DNA of 64,000 nucleotides from Microbacterium sp. GCS4. GTDB taxonomy: Bacteria; Actinomycetota; Actinomycetes; Actinomycetales; Microbacteriaceae. The stretch covers positions 548,368 to 612,367 of the forward strand of contig NZ_LGYE01000002.1 in assembly GCF_001262495.1 (NCBI RefSeq), read 5' to 3'. Every line of letters begins with the position of its first letter. The first letter of the stretch is position 1. Shown one piece after another: positions 52,992 to 62,479 of the stretch. The notes beneath the pieces were generated by a model, which was given only the letters and a program-made list of their open reading frames with translations, did not search any database and was not told the origin of the DNA. The position numbers and the translations under genes were made by a program.

Positions 52992-55244
52992 TCAGGCGAG
53001 CAGTGGGGAGTCCTGCCCGCGGGAGGCGAACAGCGACCGCGGCACGAGCAGCGCCCGAGCCCGCGATGGACGGTCCACGCTGTGGCGGAGGCGGGTGAGC
53101 ACCGAGCCGAGAGCCTCGTCGAGGCCGTGCGCCGTCGCCTCGGTCGGGCGCGCGTAGCTGGCGCGTTCGACGGCATCCGTGAGCACGCGCATCGCCTCGG
53201 CATCCACCCCGTTGTCGCGCACGAGATCGGCACCGCGCATGCGCGGCGACTCCGCATCGGAGACCGCGACTCCCAGATCGAGCATGGTCGCCCGCAGCTC
53301 GGCCCAGGCGGATGCCGCGTCACCGCGTCGCGCCCGCCCGCGGCGGACCGCCCGCTGGGACAGGCGGATCAGCGCCGGCATCAGCAGCACGACGAGGACC
53401 CCCAGGGTCGTGAACAGGACCGGGGAGGGATCGAGCGAGCGCAGCTGTCCGGTGGCGCCGGCGTTGTCGCCCGCGTCCGGGCGCTCGACCTCCGGGCCCG
53501 TGGTCGGCGCGGCCGTCGGGGCCGCCGAGGGCTCGGTCGGCGTCGCGCCGCCGGTGCCGCCGCCCGTGGTCGCGCCGGCCGCGAAGGCAGTGGGCACGCC
53601 GAGCGAGGCCGTCGGCTCGAACGGCACCCATCCGATGCCGGGGAAGAGCACCTCCGGCCAGGAGTGCAGCTGGTCGCTCGACACCGAATACACGGCCTCT
53701 TCGCCGCGCGTGGTCGTCGTCCGTGCACCCGGGAGGTATCCGACGACGATGCGCACCTCCATGTCGAGGCTCTGCGCCATCAGGGCGAAAGCACCGGCGA
53801 AGTGGATGCAGTACCCCGACCGTACGTCCAGGAACTGCGCGACAGCATCGGCACCGGTGCCGTCGAAGTCCTCCTCGACCGGGGTCTCGAGCGAGTACGT
53901 GAACTCGCTGCGGAACCACGATTGCAGCGCGATCAGGCGGTCGTAGTCGTTGTCCGCGTCGGCCGTGACCTCGTCGGCGGTCTCGCCGATCACGGCGGGC
54001 AGCTCGACCGGCTCGGCATCCGGGTCCGTCGTGAGGGGCGCAGCGGGAGTCTCGCGGATCTGCTCGAGCGTCGGCTCCACGTCCAGGGAGCGCACCGTGT
54101 AGTCGTTGCCGGCGGCATCCGCGGTCCTCGAGGCGATCGTCCGGTTGTCGGGGCTCAGCCGCCACGCCGCAGGAATGCCCTGCACGCTCGTCGCCGGATA
54201 CGGCACCGGCAGCCACGAGCTCGACATGCGGATCACCCGGATCGACGTGCTCTGCTCCTCGACCGGGATCCCGGGTCCCCAGTCTTCCGCGCCGAAGCCC
54301 TCGCTCTGGGCCTGCAGGTCGCCGCGGTCGGGCCGCCACACCTGACCATCGAACTCCGAGAGGGTCGTGAGACGCAGGTAGGGCGCGGTGTCGGCCGTCG
54401 TCGCGAGCGTCAGCACCTCGACAGGGTTCGGCTGACGGAGGTCGTCCCCCAGCCGCAGGGAGGCGTCGACCGACACACCCGTTCCCGTGCCCGTCAGGCT
54501 GGCCGACACAGGCAGCACGGGGGCCACGATCATGGTCGAGGCGAGCGCCGCGGCGCCGACACCTGCCGTGACCGCCGCAGAGGAGCGACGCGGGGCCTCG
54601 GGATGCTGGGCGGCGGTCTGCCGGAGGAGCAGGATCAGCAGGACGGCCAGCATCACGAACCACACGACGTTCACGCCGCTGACCGTCACGATCATCGGCA
54701 TCGCGCCGATCACTCCGGTGAGGAGGAAGGCGATGACGGCGCCGCGCTGCGCGACGAGCTGATCCAGGAGGATCGCGACGACCGCGAAGCCCGCGCCGAG
54801 GACCGCCTGCAGACCGGGAGACGCACTGAGGGGCGCAGAGCCGAAGGTGATCTGCTCGGCGGCCGAGGCGAACAGGGTCTGGAAGACCACCAGCGTGGTG
54901 TCGGTCGGGATCACGCCGAAGACCGCGGTCTCGCCCGCCACCAGCTGGGTGACGGTCGCCGCCGCGACCACGATCTGCGCGCCGAGCGTCACGAGATCGC
55001 GCACCCAGACCGGTCGGCGCTTGAGCAGCGTGCGGGTGAGCATCCCGGTCAGGCCCGTCACCACGATCACGACGACGACCGTGAGCGACCAGGATCCCGG
55101 AGCGATCACGGACGTGTACGGCCACATCGCCACGATGCCGGCGGCTGCAGCCATGACGGCCGGCCACAGGACGCCGGTCGGGAGATCGTGCTCCCGATGC
55201 CAGCGCGGCGCCGCCTGCGCGGCCGTGCGCTCACGCCGAGACAT
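52992..55244 (-). CDS. TgpA-like membrane transglutaminase
   Basis: The 750-residue protein has five to six N-terminal membrane segments and a periplasmic region with a transglutaminase/protease core: the catalytic Cys in RSGYCIHFAGAFALM and His in LHSWPEVLFPGIGWVPFEPT. A Pro/Thr/Gly-rich linker and one C-terminal membrane helix near residue 620-640 follow, then a cytoplasmic tail. It is the third gene of a MoxR-DUF58-TgpA operon, a common actinobacterial trio of unknown envelope role. The start overlaps DUF58 by 14 bp. Confidence 0.88.
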   Translation of the reverse strand: MSRRERTAAQAAPRWHREHDLPTGVLWPAVMAAAAGIVAMWPYTSVIAPGSWSLTVVVVIVVTGLTGMLTRTLLKRRPVWVRDLVTLGAQIVVAAATVTQLVAGETAVFGVIPTDTTLVVFQTLFASAAEQITFGSAPLSASPGLQAVLGAGFAVVAILLDQLVAQRGAVIAFLLTGVIGAMPMIVTVSGVNVVWFVMLAVLLILLLRQTAAQHPEAPRRSSAAVTAGVGAAALASTMIVAPVLPVSASLTGTGTGVSVDASLRLGDDLRQPNPVEVLTLATTADTAPYLRLTTLSEFDGQVWRPDRGDLQAQSEGFGAEDWGPGIPVEEQSTSIRVIRMSSSWLPVPYPATSVQGIPAAWRLSPDNRTIASRTADAAGNDYTVRSLDVEPTLEQIRETPAAPLTTDPDAEPVELPAVIGETADEVTADADNDYDRLIALQSWFRSEFTYSLETPVEEDFDGTGADAVAQFLDVRSGYCIHFAGAFALMAQSLDMEVRIVVGYLPGARTTTTRGEEAVYSVSSDQLHSWPEVLFPGIGWVPFEPTASLGVPTAFAAGATTGGGTGGATPTEPSAAPTAAPTTGPEVERPDAGDNAGATGQLRSLDPSPVLFTTLGVLVVLLMPALIRLSQRAVRRGRARRGDAASAWAELRATMLDLGVAVSDAESPRMRGADLVRDNGVDAEAMRVLTDAVERASYARPTEATAHGLDEALGSVLTRLRHSVDRPSRARALLVPRSLFASRGQDSPLLA

Positions 55245-56445
55245 CGCCGGCTCCTCGCCGTTCCGCAGGGGTCAGCCCGACCCGCTCGGGGAGGGCGTCC
55301 TCCCAGGCCTCGGCGACGTCGTCGCCGAGGGTCGCGACCCGCCATCCGTGAGGCTCGGCGGCCTTCGCAGCCCCCGGTTGCGGGTCGGTCGTGAACAGGA
55401 GGGGAGCCGCCGCGCCGGCGGGACGCAGCAGCGCGGCATCCTCTTCGTCGAGACGACCCGTGATGTAGACGAGCGGTCCGGGCGGGGTGCCGCCGACGAG
55501 CGACGCGAGATCGCGGGCCTCTCCGCGCGGGGTCACCAGAGCCAGCGCCACGAGCAGGCCATCGCGGTCGTCCTCATGGCCCCGCAGCGTGCCGAGCAGC
55601 GCTCCGGTGGTGTCGATCACATCGACTCCGTACCCCTCCTGCATGAGGTGCACCGCGGCCGATGCGCACAGCGACACCGCGGCCTCGAACGCAGGGTCGG
55701 CCTGATCGCCCGACGCCGACCACCGCCCCGCGCTGCGGTCGAGCACGACGAGGGCGTCGGGGCTCGACTCCTCCTCTTCCTGTCGCACCATGAGCTGGCC
55801 GCGGTGGGCTGTCGCGCGCCAGTGGATGCGGCGCATGCTGTCGCCCGGGATGTACACGCGCGGTGAGAGATTGTCGCTGCCCTGGCCGAGACGACTCGAG
55901 GAGGTCTGCGCCGTGCCGCCGGCCGCGCCCACGCGGACGGCGAGAGGGGAGAGCGTGAACACCTCGGGCACGACCGTGACCGTGCGGGTCTCCCCGAACT
56001 CCTGCTCGCGCTGCGCGAGCCCGAAGGGGTCGACCGTCCGCAGCAGCAGCGGTCCGATCGGCCACACCCCGCGCCGGACGCCGGTGATGAGGTAGCTCAG
56101 TTGACCGGTTTCCGGCGGATACTCGCCGGCGGCGTCGCCCGAGACCGCGTCGGGGAGCACGTCGCGCCACAGACCGCGCGGCACCCGCAGGGCCCGCAGG
56201 GAGAAGCGCAGCGAGACGCGCGAAGTCTCCGAGACCGTGAGCAGATCGGTCGAGATCTGCCTCGTCACGGTGCCGGAGCGGCGCGGCGCCCGCACGACGA
56301 TCACGGCGAGGATCGTCAGCGCGAAGAGGAGGATGCCGAGGTACAGGAGGACGACCGCGCCGAGGAGATTCGCCGCGACGAGGCAGCCCGTGCCCGCGAT
56401 GAGCGCACCGGTGCCCCGCAGAGTGAGCATCCGGCGGCGGGGCAT
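55231..56445 (-). CDS. DUF58-domain protein
   Basis: The 404-residue protein has two N-terminal membrane helices (about 12-50). The DUF58 domain contains RVYIPGDSMRRIHWRATAHRGQLMVR, then a VWA-like ALVVLDRSAG. Such proteins are partners of MoxR ATPases. It overlaps the downstream transglutaminase gene and lies 13 bp after moxR. Confidence 0.9.
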   Translation of the reverse strand: MPRRRMLTLRGTGALIAGTGCLVAANLLGAVVLLYLGILLFALTILAVIVVRAPRRSGTVTRQISTDLLTVSETSRVSLRFSLRALRVPRGLWRDVLPDAVSGDAAGEYPPETGQLSYLITGVRRGVWPIGPLLLRTVDPFGLAQREQEFGETRTVTVVPEVFTLSPLAVRVGAAGGTAQTSSSRLGQGSDNLSPRVYIPGDSMRRIHWRATAHRGQLMVRQEEEESSPDALVVLDRSAGRWSASGDQADPAFEAAVSLCASAAVHLMQEGYGVDVIDTTGALLGTLRGHEDDRDGLLVALALVTPRGEARDLASLVGGTPPGPLVYITGRLDEEDAALLRPAGAAAPLLFTTDPQPGAAKAAEPHGWRVATLGDDVAEAWEDALPERVGLTPAERRGAGDVSA

Positions 56446-56458
56446 GACGGCCTCCCGG

Positions 56459-57448
56459 TCAGGATCGCGCGGCGATCGGCACGCGCACGCGGTCGACGAT
56501 CTGCCGCAACGCGGACTCGACGGGCTGGGCGCCGGCGCGGTGCGCGCCTCGTGCGGGCAGGAGGCGGTGGGCGAGCACCGGGGCGAGGAGCGCGGACACG
56601 TCGTCCGGGATCACGAAGTCCCGACCGTCGAGCGCCGCCCACACCTTGGCCGCGCGGATGAGCTGGAGCGTGGCCCGAGGGCTCGCGCCGAGATGGAGGC
56701 TCGGGTCGGATCGCGTCGCCTGCGCCAGCGCGACCGTGTACTCCTCGATCGCCGGTGCGACGTGCACCGAACGCGCCCACGCGATGAGCGCCGTGATCGA
56801 GGCGGCGTCCGCGACGGACGTCACCGAGGACAGCGGGTTGACGGTGTCGCGCTGCCGCAGCATCTCGGCCTCGGCCGCGGCATCCGGGTAACCCATCGAG
56901 ATGCGCATCATGAACCGGTCGCGCTGCGCCTCCGGGAGAGCGTACGTGCCCTCCATCTCGAGCGGGTTCTGCGTCGCGACCACGAGGAACGGGTCGGGGA
57001 GCGGGTGCGTCGACCCGTCGACCGTGACCTGCCCCTCCTCCATGGCCTCGAGCAGGGCGGACTGCGTCTTGGGCGAGGAGCGGTTGATCTCGTCGGCGAT
57101 CACGATGTGCGCGAACACGGCGCCGCGCTTGAACTCGAACTCGCGATCGACCGGGTTGTAGACGCTCACGCCCGTGATGTCGCCGGGCAGCAGGTCGGGC
57201 GTGAACTGGATGCGGCGCACCGTGGCGTCGACGCTCGCGGCGAGAGCGCGGGCGAGCATGGTCTTGCCCACGCCCGGCACGTCCTCGATCAGCAGATGGC
57301 CCTCGGCGAGCAGGCAGACGAGCGCGCTGCGCACCGCATCCGGCTTGCCGTCGATCACGCGCGAGACCGAGTCGATGATGGCCGAGGTCTGCGCGGCGAA
57401 CTGCGCGGCGTCGGTCACGGGTGGTCTCGGGGGCGGGTTCTCTGGCAT
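56459..57448 (-). CDS. MoxR-family AAA+ ATPase
   Basis: The 329-residue ATPase has Walker A EDVPGVGKTMLARALA, Walker B IVIADEINR, the sensor region ATQNPLEMEGTYALPEAQRDRF (arginine finger) and a C-terminal lid. MoxR proteins act as chaperones for the metal- or membrane-bound partner encoded next to them, here the DUF58 and TgpA-like proteins. The ATG follows GAGGGAACGC. Confidence 0.93.
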   Translation of the reverse strand: MPENPPPRPPVTDAAQFAAQTSAIIDSVSRVIDGKPDAVRSALVCLLAEGHLLIEDVPGVGKTMLARALAASVDATVRRIQFTPDLLPGDITGVSVYNPVDREFEFKRGAVFAHIVIADEINRSSPKTQSALLEAMEEGQVTVDGSTHPLPDPFLVVATQNPLEMEGTYALPEAQRDRFMMRISMGYPDAAAEAEMLRQRDTVNPLSSVTSVADAASITALIAWARSVHVAPAIEEYTVALAQATRSDPSLHLGASPRATLQLIRAAKVWAALDGRDFVIPDDVSALLAPVLAHRLLPARGAHRAGAQPVESALRQIVDRVRVPIAARS

Positions 57449-57541
57449 GCGTTCCCTCTCGCGTGGGCGCAACGATGCGCGCGTGCACCGATCGTAACCC
57501 GAGCGGCAGGGAGCGGGCTCCGGATCGGCTAGACTTGTCCA

Positions 57542-57636
57542 CGGCTCTCCGCGTGGCGGCATCCAGGCCAATTCCCCCAGGGCGGAAACGCAGCAAGGGT
57601 AACCGGGCTCTGCTGGGTGCGCGGAGGGTCACTTTC
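57542..57636 (+). ncRNA. ffs: signal recognition particle RNA, small type
   Basis: The RNA has the SRP core CAGGCC, then GGCGGAAACGCAGCAAGGGTA, in the apical loop that binds Ffh. Terminal stems CTCCGCG (left) and CGCGGAG (right) close it. A TAGACT -10 at 57530-57535 fits a start near 57542. A T-rich tract (CTTTCTTTTTC) follows the 3' end. Confidence 0.9.
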
Positions 57637-57677
57637 TTTTTCAGGGTCTTCCGGGGCGCACCTGCCAGGATCGAGAC

Positions 57678-58283
57678 GTGACGAGCTCCGATGTGACCCG
57701 CAGCACCCGCGGACCGCGACCGCTCGGGCGCTTCGCCTCGCCGATCCTGCTCCTCGCGGTGATGTGGGTCGTCCAGGCAGCCGATGCGATCCTGCCGGGG
57801 TCCTTCACCGGCTTCGGACTGCGGTCGTGGGACCTCGAGGGTCTCCTGGGCATCCTCGTCGGTCCGCTGCTGCACGCGAACTGGCAGCACCTGATCGCCA
57901 ACTCCCTGCCGCTTCTCGTGCTCGGCTGCCTCGTCGCGGTCGAGGGGGCACGCCGGTTCTGGACCGTGACGCTGCTCGCCGCCGTCGTCGGCGGTCTCGG
58001 GACCTGGCTGCTCAACGCACCGGGCACGCTCACGGTCGGCGCCTCCGGCCTGGTGTTCGGATACTTCGGCTACACCGTGCTGCGCGTGTTCGCACCGGGG
58101 CGGGTCTCGCACCGCATCCTCTATGCCGTGGTCGCGGTGATCGTGATCGCCCTGTACGGCGGCTCCATGCTCGCGGGGGTCGTAGGCGTGCGCGAGGGCG
58201 TGTCGTGGCAGGCGCATCTGTTCGGCGCGATCGGCGGAGGACTGGCGGTGTTCCTCGGACGCGGAGGGTCCCGCGCGACATGA
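57678..58283 (+). CDS. rhomboid-family intramembrane protease
   Basis: The 201-residue protein has six membrane helices, HANWQHLIANSLPLL in helix 2, the catalytic Ser in VGASGLVFGYFGY and His in SWQAHLFGAIGG. The Ser-His dyad is complete. The substrate is unknown. The GTG start lies 6 bp after CAGGAT. The next gene overlaps its stop by ACATGA. Confidence 0.9.
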   Translation: MTSSDVTRSTRGPRPLGRFASPILLLAVMWVVQAADAILPGSFTGFGLRSWDLEGLLGILVGPLLHANWQHLIANSLPLLVLGCLVAVEGARRFWTVTLLAAVVGGLGTWLLNAPGTLTVGASGLVFGYFGYTVLRVFAPGRVSHRILYAVVAVIVIALYGGSMLAGVVGVREGVSWQAHLFGAIGGGLAVFLGRGGSRAT

Positions 58284-58966
58284 GTGGCGCCACGAAGAGC
58301 CGGAGCACGCGACGGCGGACGACGGGCCGACGCCCCTCGGGTCGCGCGCGCCGCCGCCGGGTGTCGCCGCGCCGGCGCGCGCAGCGGCGGATGCAGCGGA
58401 GACGGGCGCTCGTCCGGCTCGCGATCGCCGCGGGGGCTGTGGCGATCGCCGCGCTCGCCGCGATCCTCCTCCCGCTCGGACTCGCGCACGAGAAGCCCAT
58501 GGCGATCTGTCTGAGCGACCCGACCACGTTCCCCGAGTCGGGTATCGCCGGGTGGGAGGGCGAGCAGCTCGACAACGCCGCCACGATCATGCAGACCGCG
58601 ACGACACTCGGGTTCGGACGGGACGGTCAGATCCTCGGCGTCATGACCGCGATGGGGGAGAGCAGCCTCCGCAACATCGACTACGGCGACTGGGAGACGA
58701 GCGGGTTCACGAACCCGGACGGAAGCCGCACGACCAGCATCGGGCTGTTTCAGCAGCAGGACTGGTGGGGGAGCGCGGAGCAGCGGATGGATCCCGCGAC
58801 CGCGGCGAGGCTGTTCTATCAGCGACTCGCCCGCGTGCCGGGATGGCAGGATCTCGACCGATCGCTCGCGATCCACCGGGTGCAGATCAACCTCGACCCG
58901 ACCTACTACACGCGCTACACCGAGGATGCGGTCGCCGTGGTCGACGCGATGTCGGAGCCCTGCTGA
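58280..58966 (+). CDS. lysozyme-like secreted or membrane-anchored protein
   Basis: The 228-residue protein starts with an Arg-rich cytoplasmic segment (about 1-45, more than 20 Arg) followed by one transmembrane helix (about 48-68). The extracellular domain (GQILGVMTAMGESSLRNIDYGD, SIGLFQQQDWW, VPGWQDL) resembles the lysozyme-like domain found N-terminal to actinobacterial NlpC/P60 and M23 hydrolases. The Glu in AMGESS is the likely catalytic residue. It probably cleaves peptidoglycan. It is translationally coupled to the rhomboid gene. Confidence 0.75.
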   Translation: MSGATKSRSTRRRTTGRRPSGRARRRRVSPRRRAQRRMQRRRALVRLAIAAGAVAIAALAAILLPLGLAHEKPMAICLSDPTTFPESGIAGWEGEQLDNAATIMQTATTLGFGRDGQILGVMTAMGESSLRNIDYGDWETSGFTNPDGSRTTSIGLFQQQDWWGSAEQRMDPATAARLFYQRLARVPGWQDLDRSLAIHRVQINLDPTYYTRYTEDAVAVVDAMSEPC

Positions 58967-59040
58967 CCGGCGTCCGCGCCGGGGCGGTTCTCACGGCCGA
59001 CGCCCATGATCCGCGGGTGAGGTGCACCTAAGCTGGAGCC

Positions 59041-61158
59041 GTGGCGCAGAGCATCTACATCACCTCGGCCGAAGGCCATACCGGGAAGTCCACGATCGCC
59101 CTCGGAGTGCTCGATGCGCTCATGAGGGTCACCCCGCGGGTCGGCGTCTTCCGGCCGATCGCCCGCTCGGTCACAGAACGCGACGAGGTTCTCGAGCTCC
59201 TGCTCGCCCACGACGGTGTTCAGCTCGCGTACGACGACTGCATCGGCGTGACCTACGACGACGTCCGCGACGACCCCGACCGCGCACTGTCGACCATCGT
59301 CGCCCGGTTCAAGGCCGTCGAGGCGCAGTGCGACGCGGTCGTGATCATCGGCAGCGACTACACCGACGTCGCGAGCCCCGCCGAGCTCGGCTACAACGCG
59401 CGGATCGCCGCGAACCTCGCCGCCCCCGTCCTGCTCGTACTCAGCGGCCGCGACCAGCAGCGCCAGGCCGAGCAGCTCGGCACGACCACGGCCCGCACGC
59501 CCGCCGCGGTCGGGCAGATCGCCGCACTCGCACTCTCCGAGCTCGAGGTCGAGCGCGCCGAGCTCCTCGCGGTCGTCGTCAACCGCGCCGACCCCGAGCG
59601 CCTCGGCGAGATCGAATCCGCGGTCGCCGCAGTGCGTCCGGCGCGCACGACGCCCGTATGGGCCATGCCCGAGGACCGCACCCTCGTCGCGCCGTCGATC
59701 CGCGGCATCCTCGCGGCGGTCGACGGCCGCCTGATCAAGGGCGACCCCGACCGGCTGGCCCGCGAGGCGCTGACGATCGTCGTCGCCGGGATGTCGATGG
59801 TGAACGTGCTGCCGCGGCTCACCGAGGAAGCGGTCGTGGTGATCCCCGCCGACCGCACCGAAGTGCTGCTCGCGACGTTGCTGGCCGACGCCTCCGGGAC
59901 GTTCCCGCGGGTGGCCGGCATCATCCTCAACGGACCGTTCCCGCTGCCCGAACCCATCGTGCAGCTGCTCGACGGCGTCCCCTCGACGGTGCCGATCATC
60001 GCGACGGACCTCGGCACCTACGACACCGCCGTGCGGGTCATGGGTGCACGCGGACGCATATCGCCCGAGTCGCGTGCGCGCTACGACCGCGCGCTCGGCC
60101 TGTTCCAGACGCACGTCGACATCACCGAGCTGACCACCCAGCTCGGCCTCGCCGAGTCGAAGGTCGTCACGCCGCTCATGTTCGAGTACGGCCTGATCGA
60201 GCGGGCGCGCGCGGACCGTCGCCGCATCGTGCTGCCGGAGGGCGACGACGACCGCATCCTCCGTGCCGCCGCCACGCTCCTGGCGCGCGAGGTCGCCGAT
60301 CTCACGATCCTCGGCGACGAGTCGGCGATCCGGGCGCGGGCGGTCGAGCTCGGCGTCGACATCGCGGCGGCCGACATCGTGAGTCCCAACGATCCGGCAC
60401 TCGTGGAGCGCTTCGCGGCCGAGTACGCCCGGCTGCGTGCGCACAAGGGCATCACGCTCGCCCAGGCCGCCGACACCGTCACCGACGTGTCGTACTTCGG
60501 CACCATGATGGTGCATACAGGTCTCGCCGACGGCATGGTGTCGGGGGCCGCGCACACGACGGCGCACACGATCCGCCCCTCGTTCGAGATCATCAAGACC
60601 CGCCCCGGTGTGAAGGTCGTCTCGAGCGTGTTCCTCATGGCGCTCGCCGATCGCGTGCTCGTGTACGGCGACTGCGCCGTGATCCCCGATCCCACGGCCG
60701 AGCAGCTCGCCGACATCGCGGTCTCCTCCGCCGCGACCGCGACGCAGTTCGGGATCGACCCGCGCATCGCGATGCTGTCCTACTCGACGGGGGAGTCGGG
60801 TTCCGGTGCCGACGTCGACAAGGTGCGCGAGGCGACCGCCCTCGTGCACGAGCGCGCTCCCGAGCTGCTCGTGGAGGGCCCGATCCAGTACGACGCGGCG
60901 GCGGACGCCGCCGTCGCGAAGGCCAAGCTCCCCGACTCCGCCGTCGCCGGACGCGCCACCGTGTTCGTGTTCCCCGACCTCAACACGGGCAACAACACGT
61001 ACAAGGCCGTGCAGCGCTCCGCCGGCGCCGTCGCGATAGGTCCGGTGCTGCAGGGCCTCAACAAGCCCATCAACGACCTGTCGCGCGGCGCGCTGGTCGA
61101 CGACATCGTCAACACCGTCGCGATCACCGCGATCCAGGCGCAGGGGGCCGCATCGTGA
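59041..61158 (+). CDS. pta: phosphate acetyltransferase, long form
   Basis: The 705-residue protein has an N-terminal BioD/DRTGG-like regulatory half (starting with SIYITSAEGHTGKSTIALG) and a C-terminal catalytic PTA domain (about 370-705; YSTGESGSGADVDKVREA and FPDLNTGNNTYKAVQRSAGA). It interconverts acetyl-CoA and acetyl phosphate. TAAGCT (59029-59034), 6 bp, GTG predicts a leaderless mRNA. ackA overlaps its stop. Confidence 0.95.
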   Translation: MAQSIYITSAEGHTGKSTIALGVLDALMRVTPRVGVFRPIARSVTERDEVLELLLAHDGVQLAYDDCIGVTYDDVRDDPDRALSTIVARFKAVEAQCDAVVIIGSDYTDVASPAELGYNARIAANLAAPVLLVLSGRDQQRQAEQLGTTTARTPAAVGQIAALALSELEVERAELLAVVVNRADPERLGEIESAVAAVRPARTTPVWAMPEDRTLVAPSIRGILAAVDGRLIKGDPDRLAREALTIVVAGMSMVNVLPRLTEEAVVVIPADRTEVLLATLLADASGTFPRVAGIILNGPFPLPEPIVQLLDGVPSTVPIIATDLGTYDTAVRVMGARGRISPESRARYDRALGLFQTHVDITELTTQLGLAESKVVTPLMFEYGLIERARADRRRIVLPEGDDDRILRAAATLLAREVADLTILGDESAIRARAVELGVDIAAADIVSPNDPALVERFAAEYARLRAHKGITLAQAADTVTDVSYFGTMMVHTGLADGMVSGAAHTTAHTIRPSFEIIKTRPGVKVVSSVFLMALADRVLVYGDCAVIPDPTAEQLADIAVSSAATATQFGIDPRIAMLSYSTGESGSGADVDKVREATALVHERAPELLVEGPIQYDAAADAAVAKAKLPDSAVAGRATVFVFPDLNTGNNTYKAVQRSAGAVAIGPVLQGLNKPINDLSRGALVDDIVNTVAITAIQAQGAAS

Positions 61159-62375
61159 CCACCATCCTCGTGATCAACAGCGGGTCGTCCTCGCTCAAGT
61201 ACTCCCTGATCGACATCGAGGACGAGCGGGAGCTCGCGAGCGGGCTGATCGAGCGCATCGGGCAGGACGTCAGCGCGATCGCGCACACGGTACGACCGGA
61301 TGCCGCGGGCGAGGCCGTCGTCACGATGCTCGACGCCACGCACGAGACCGAGAGACGGGTCGCCGACCACGACGAGGCCTTCGCGGTGATGCTCGAGCAG
61401 TTCGCCGAGCACGGACCGTCGCTCGACGAGCATCCTCCCGCCGCCGTCGGCCATCGCGTCGTGCACGGAGGAGCGCGGTTCTACGCGCCGACCCTCGTGA
61501 CGCCGAACGTCGAGGAGCAGATCGCCGAGCTCGCGGTGCTCGCGCCCCTGCACAACCCGGCGAACCTCGCCGGGATCGTGGCCGCGAAGGCGGTCTTCCC
61601 GGACGTGCCGCACGTCGCGGTGTTCGACACGGCCTTCCACCAGACGCTTCCGCCCGCCGCGTACACCTATGCGATCGACGCCGAGCTGGCGGCGGAGCAC
61701 CGGGTGCGTCGCTACGGCTTCCACGGCACGAGCCATCAGTTCGTGAGCGAGGCGGCCGCCGCGTTCCTCGGGCGTGACCTCGGCGCGCTCCGCCAGCTGG
61801 TGTTCCACCTCGGCAACGGCGCCTCGGTCACCGCGATCGACGGCGGACGCTCGGTCGAGACGTCGATGGGGCTCACCCCGCTCGAGGGGCTCGTGATGGG
61901 GACCCGTTCCGGCGACCTCGACCCCGCCGCCCTCGTGCACCTGTCGCGACGTGCCGGATACTCGATCGACGACCTCGATGCGCTCCTCAACACCCGCAGC
62001 GGTCTCCAGGGCCTCGCGGGGCGCAGCGACATGCGCGACATCCTCGCCGGGCGCGACAGCGGCGACGCCGCGGCGACCCTCGCGTTCGACGTGTACATCC
62101 ACCGCCTGCGCGCCTACGCGGGTGCGTACATCGCCCAGCTGGGCGGGGTCGACGTGATCTCGTTCACGGCGGGGGTGGGAGAGAACGCGGCGGCCGTGCG
62201 CGCGGAGGCCCTCGCGACCCTCGGGTTCGCGGGCATCGAGATCGACCACGGGCGCAACGTCGAACGGCGCCGCGGCATCCGTCGCATCTCCACGGACGCG
62301 TCCCGGGTGGCGGTTCTGGTGGTGCCGACGAACGAGGAGCTCGAGATCGCACGGCAGACCTCCCGGATGCTCTGA
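61155..62375 (+). CDS. ackA: acetate kinase
   Basis: The 406-residue protein has VINSGSSSLKYSL at the N-terminus, FDTAFHQT, the YGFHGTSHQFVS motif and GNGASVTAIDGGRSVETSMG. It interconverts acetate and acetyl phosphate with ATP. The GTG start overlaps the pta stop (GTGA). With pta it allows acetate uptake or overflow. Confidence 0.97.
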   Translation: MTTILVINSGSSSLKYSLIDIEDERELASGLIERIGQDVSAIAHTVRPDAAGEAVVTMLDATHETERRVADHDEAFAVMLEQFAEHGPSLDEHPPAAVGHRVVHGGARFYAPTLVTPNVEEQIAELAVLAPLHNPANLAGIVAAKAVFPDVPHVAVFDTAFHQTLPPAAYTYAIDAELAAEHRVRRYGFHGTSHQFVSEAAAAFLGRDLGALRQLVFHLGNGASVTAIDGGRSVETSMGLTPLEGLVMGTRSGDLDPAALVHLSRRAGYSIDDLDALLNTRSGLQGLAGRSDMRDILAGRDSGDAAATLAFDVYIHRLRAYAGAYIAQLGGVDVISFTAGVGENAAAVRAEALATLGFAGIEIDHGRNVERRRGIRRISTDASRVAVLVVPTNEELEIARQTSRML

Positions 62376-62479
62376 GCCCGACCGCATCTGGGGGTTTCCG
62401 CCGCTCGCCGAGCCGCACTACGCTTGCACAGTGGCACGGAGATGGTGCCGGAACCCTCGTCCCTCTCCTGGAGGCTCCC

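Noticed and set aside
52992..57448. Methanol dehydrogenase maturation cluster suggested by MoxR
   Set aside because: MoxR ATPases with DUF58 and TgpA-like genes are widespread in actinobacteria, and no methanol dehydrogenase gene is present.
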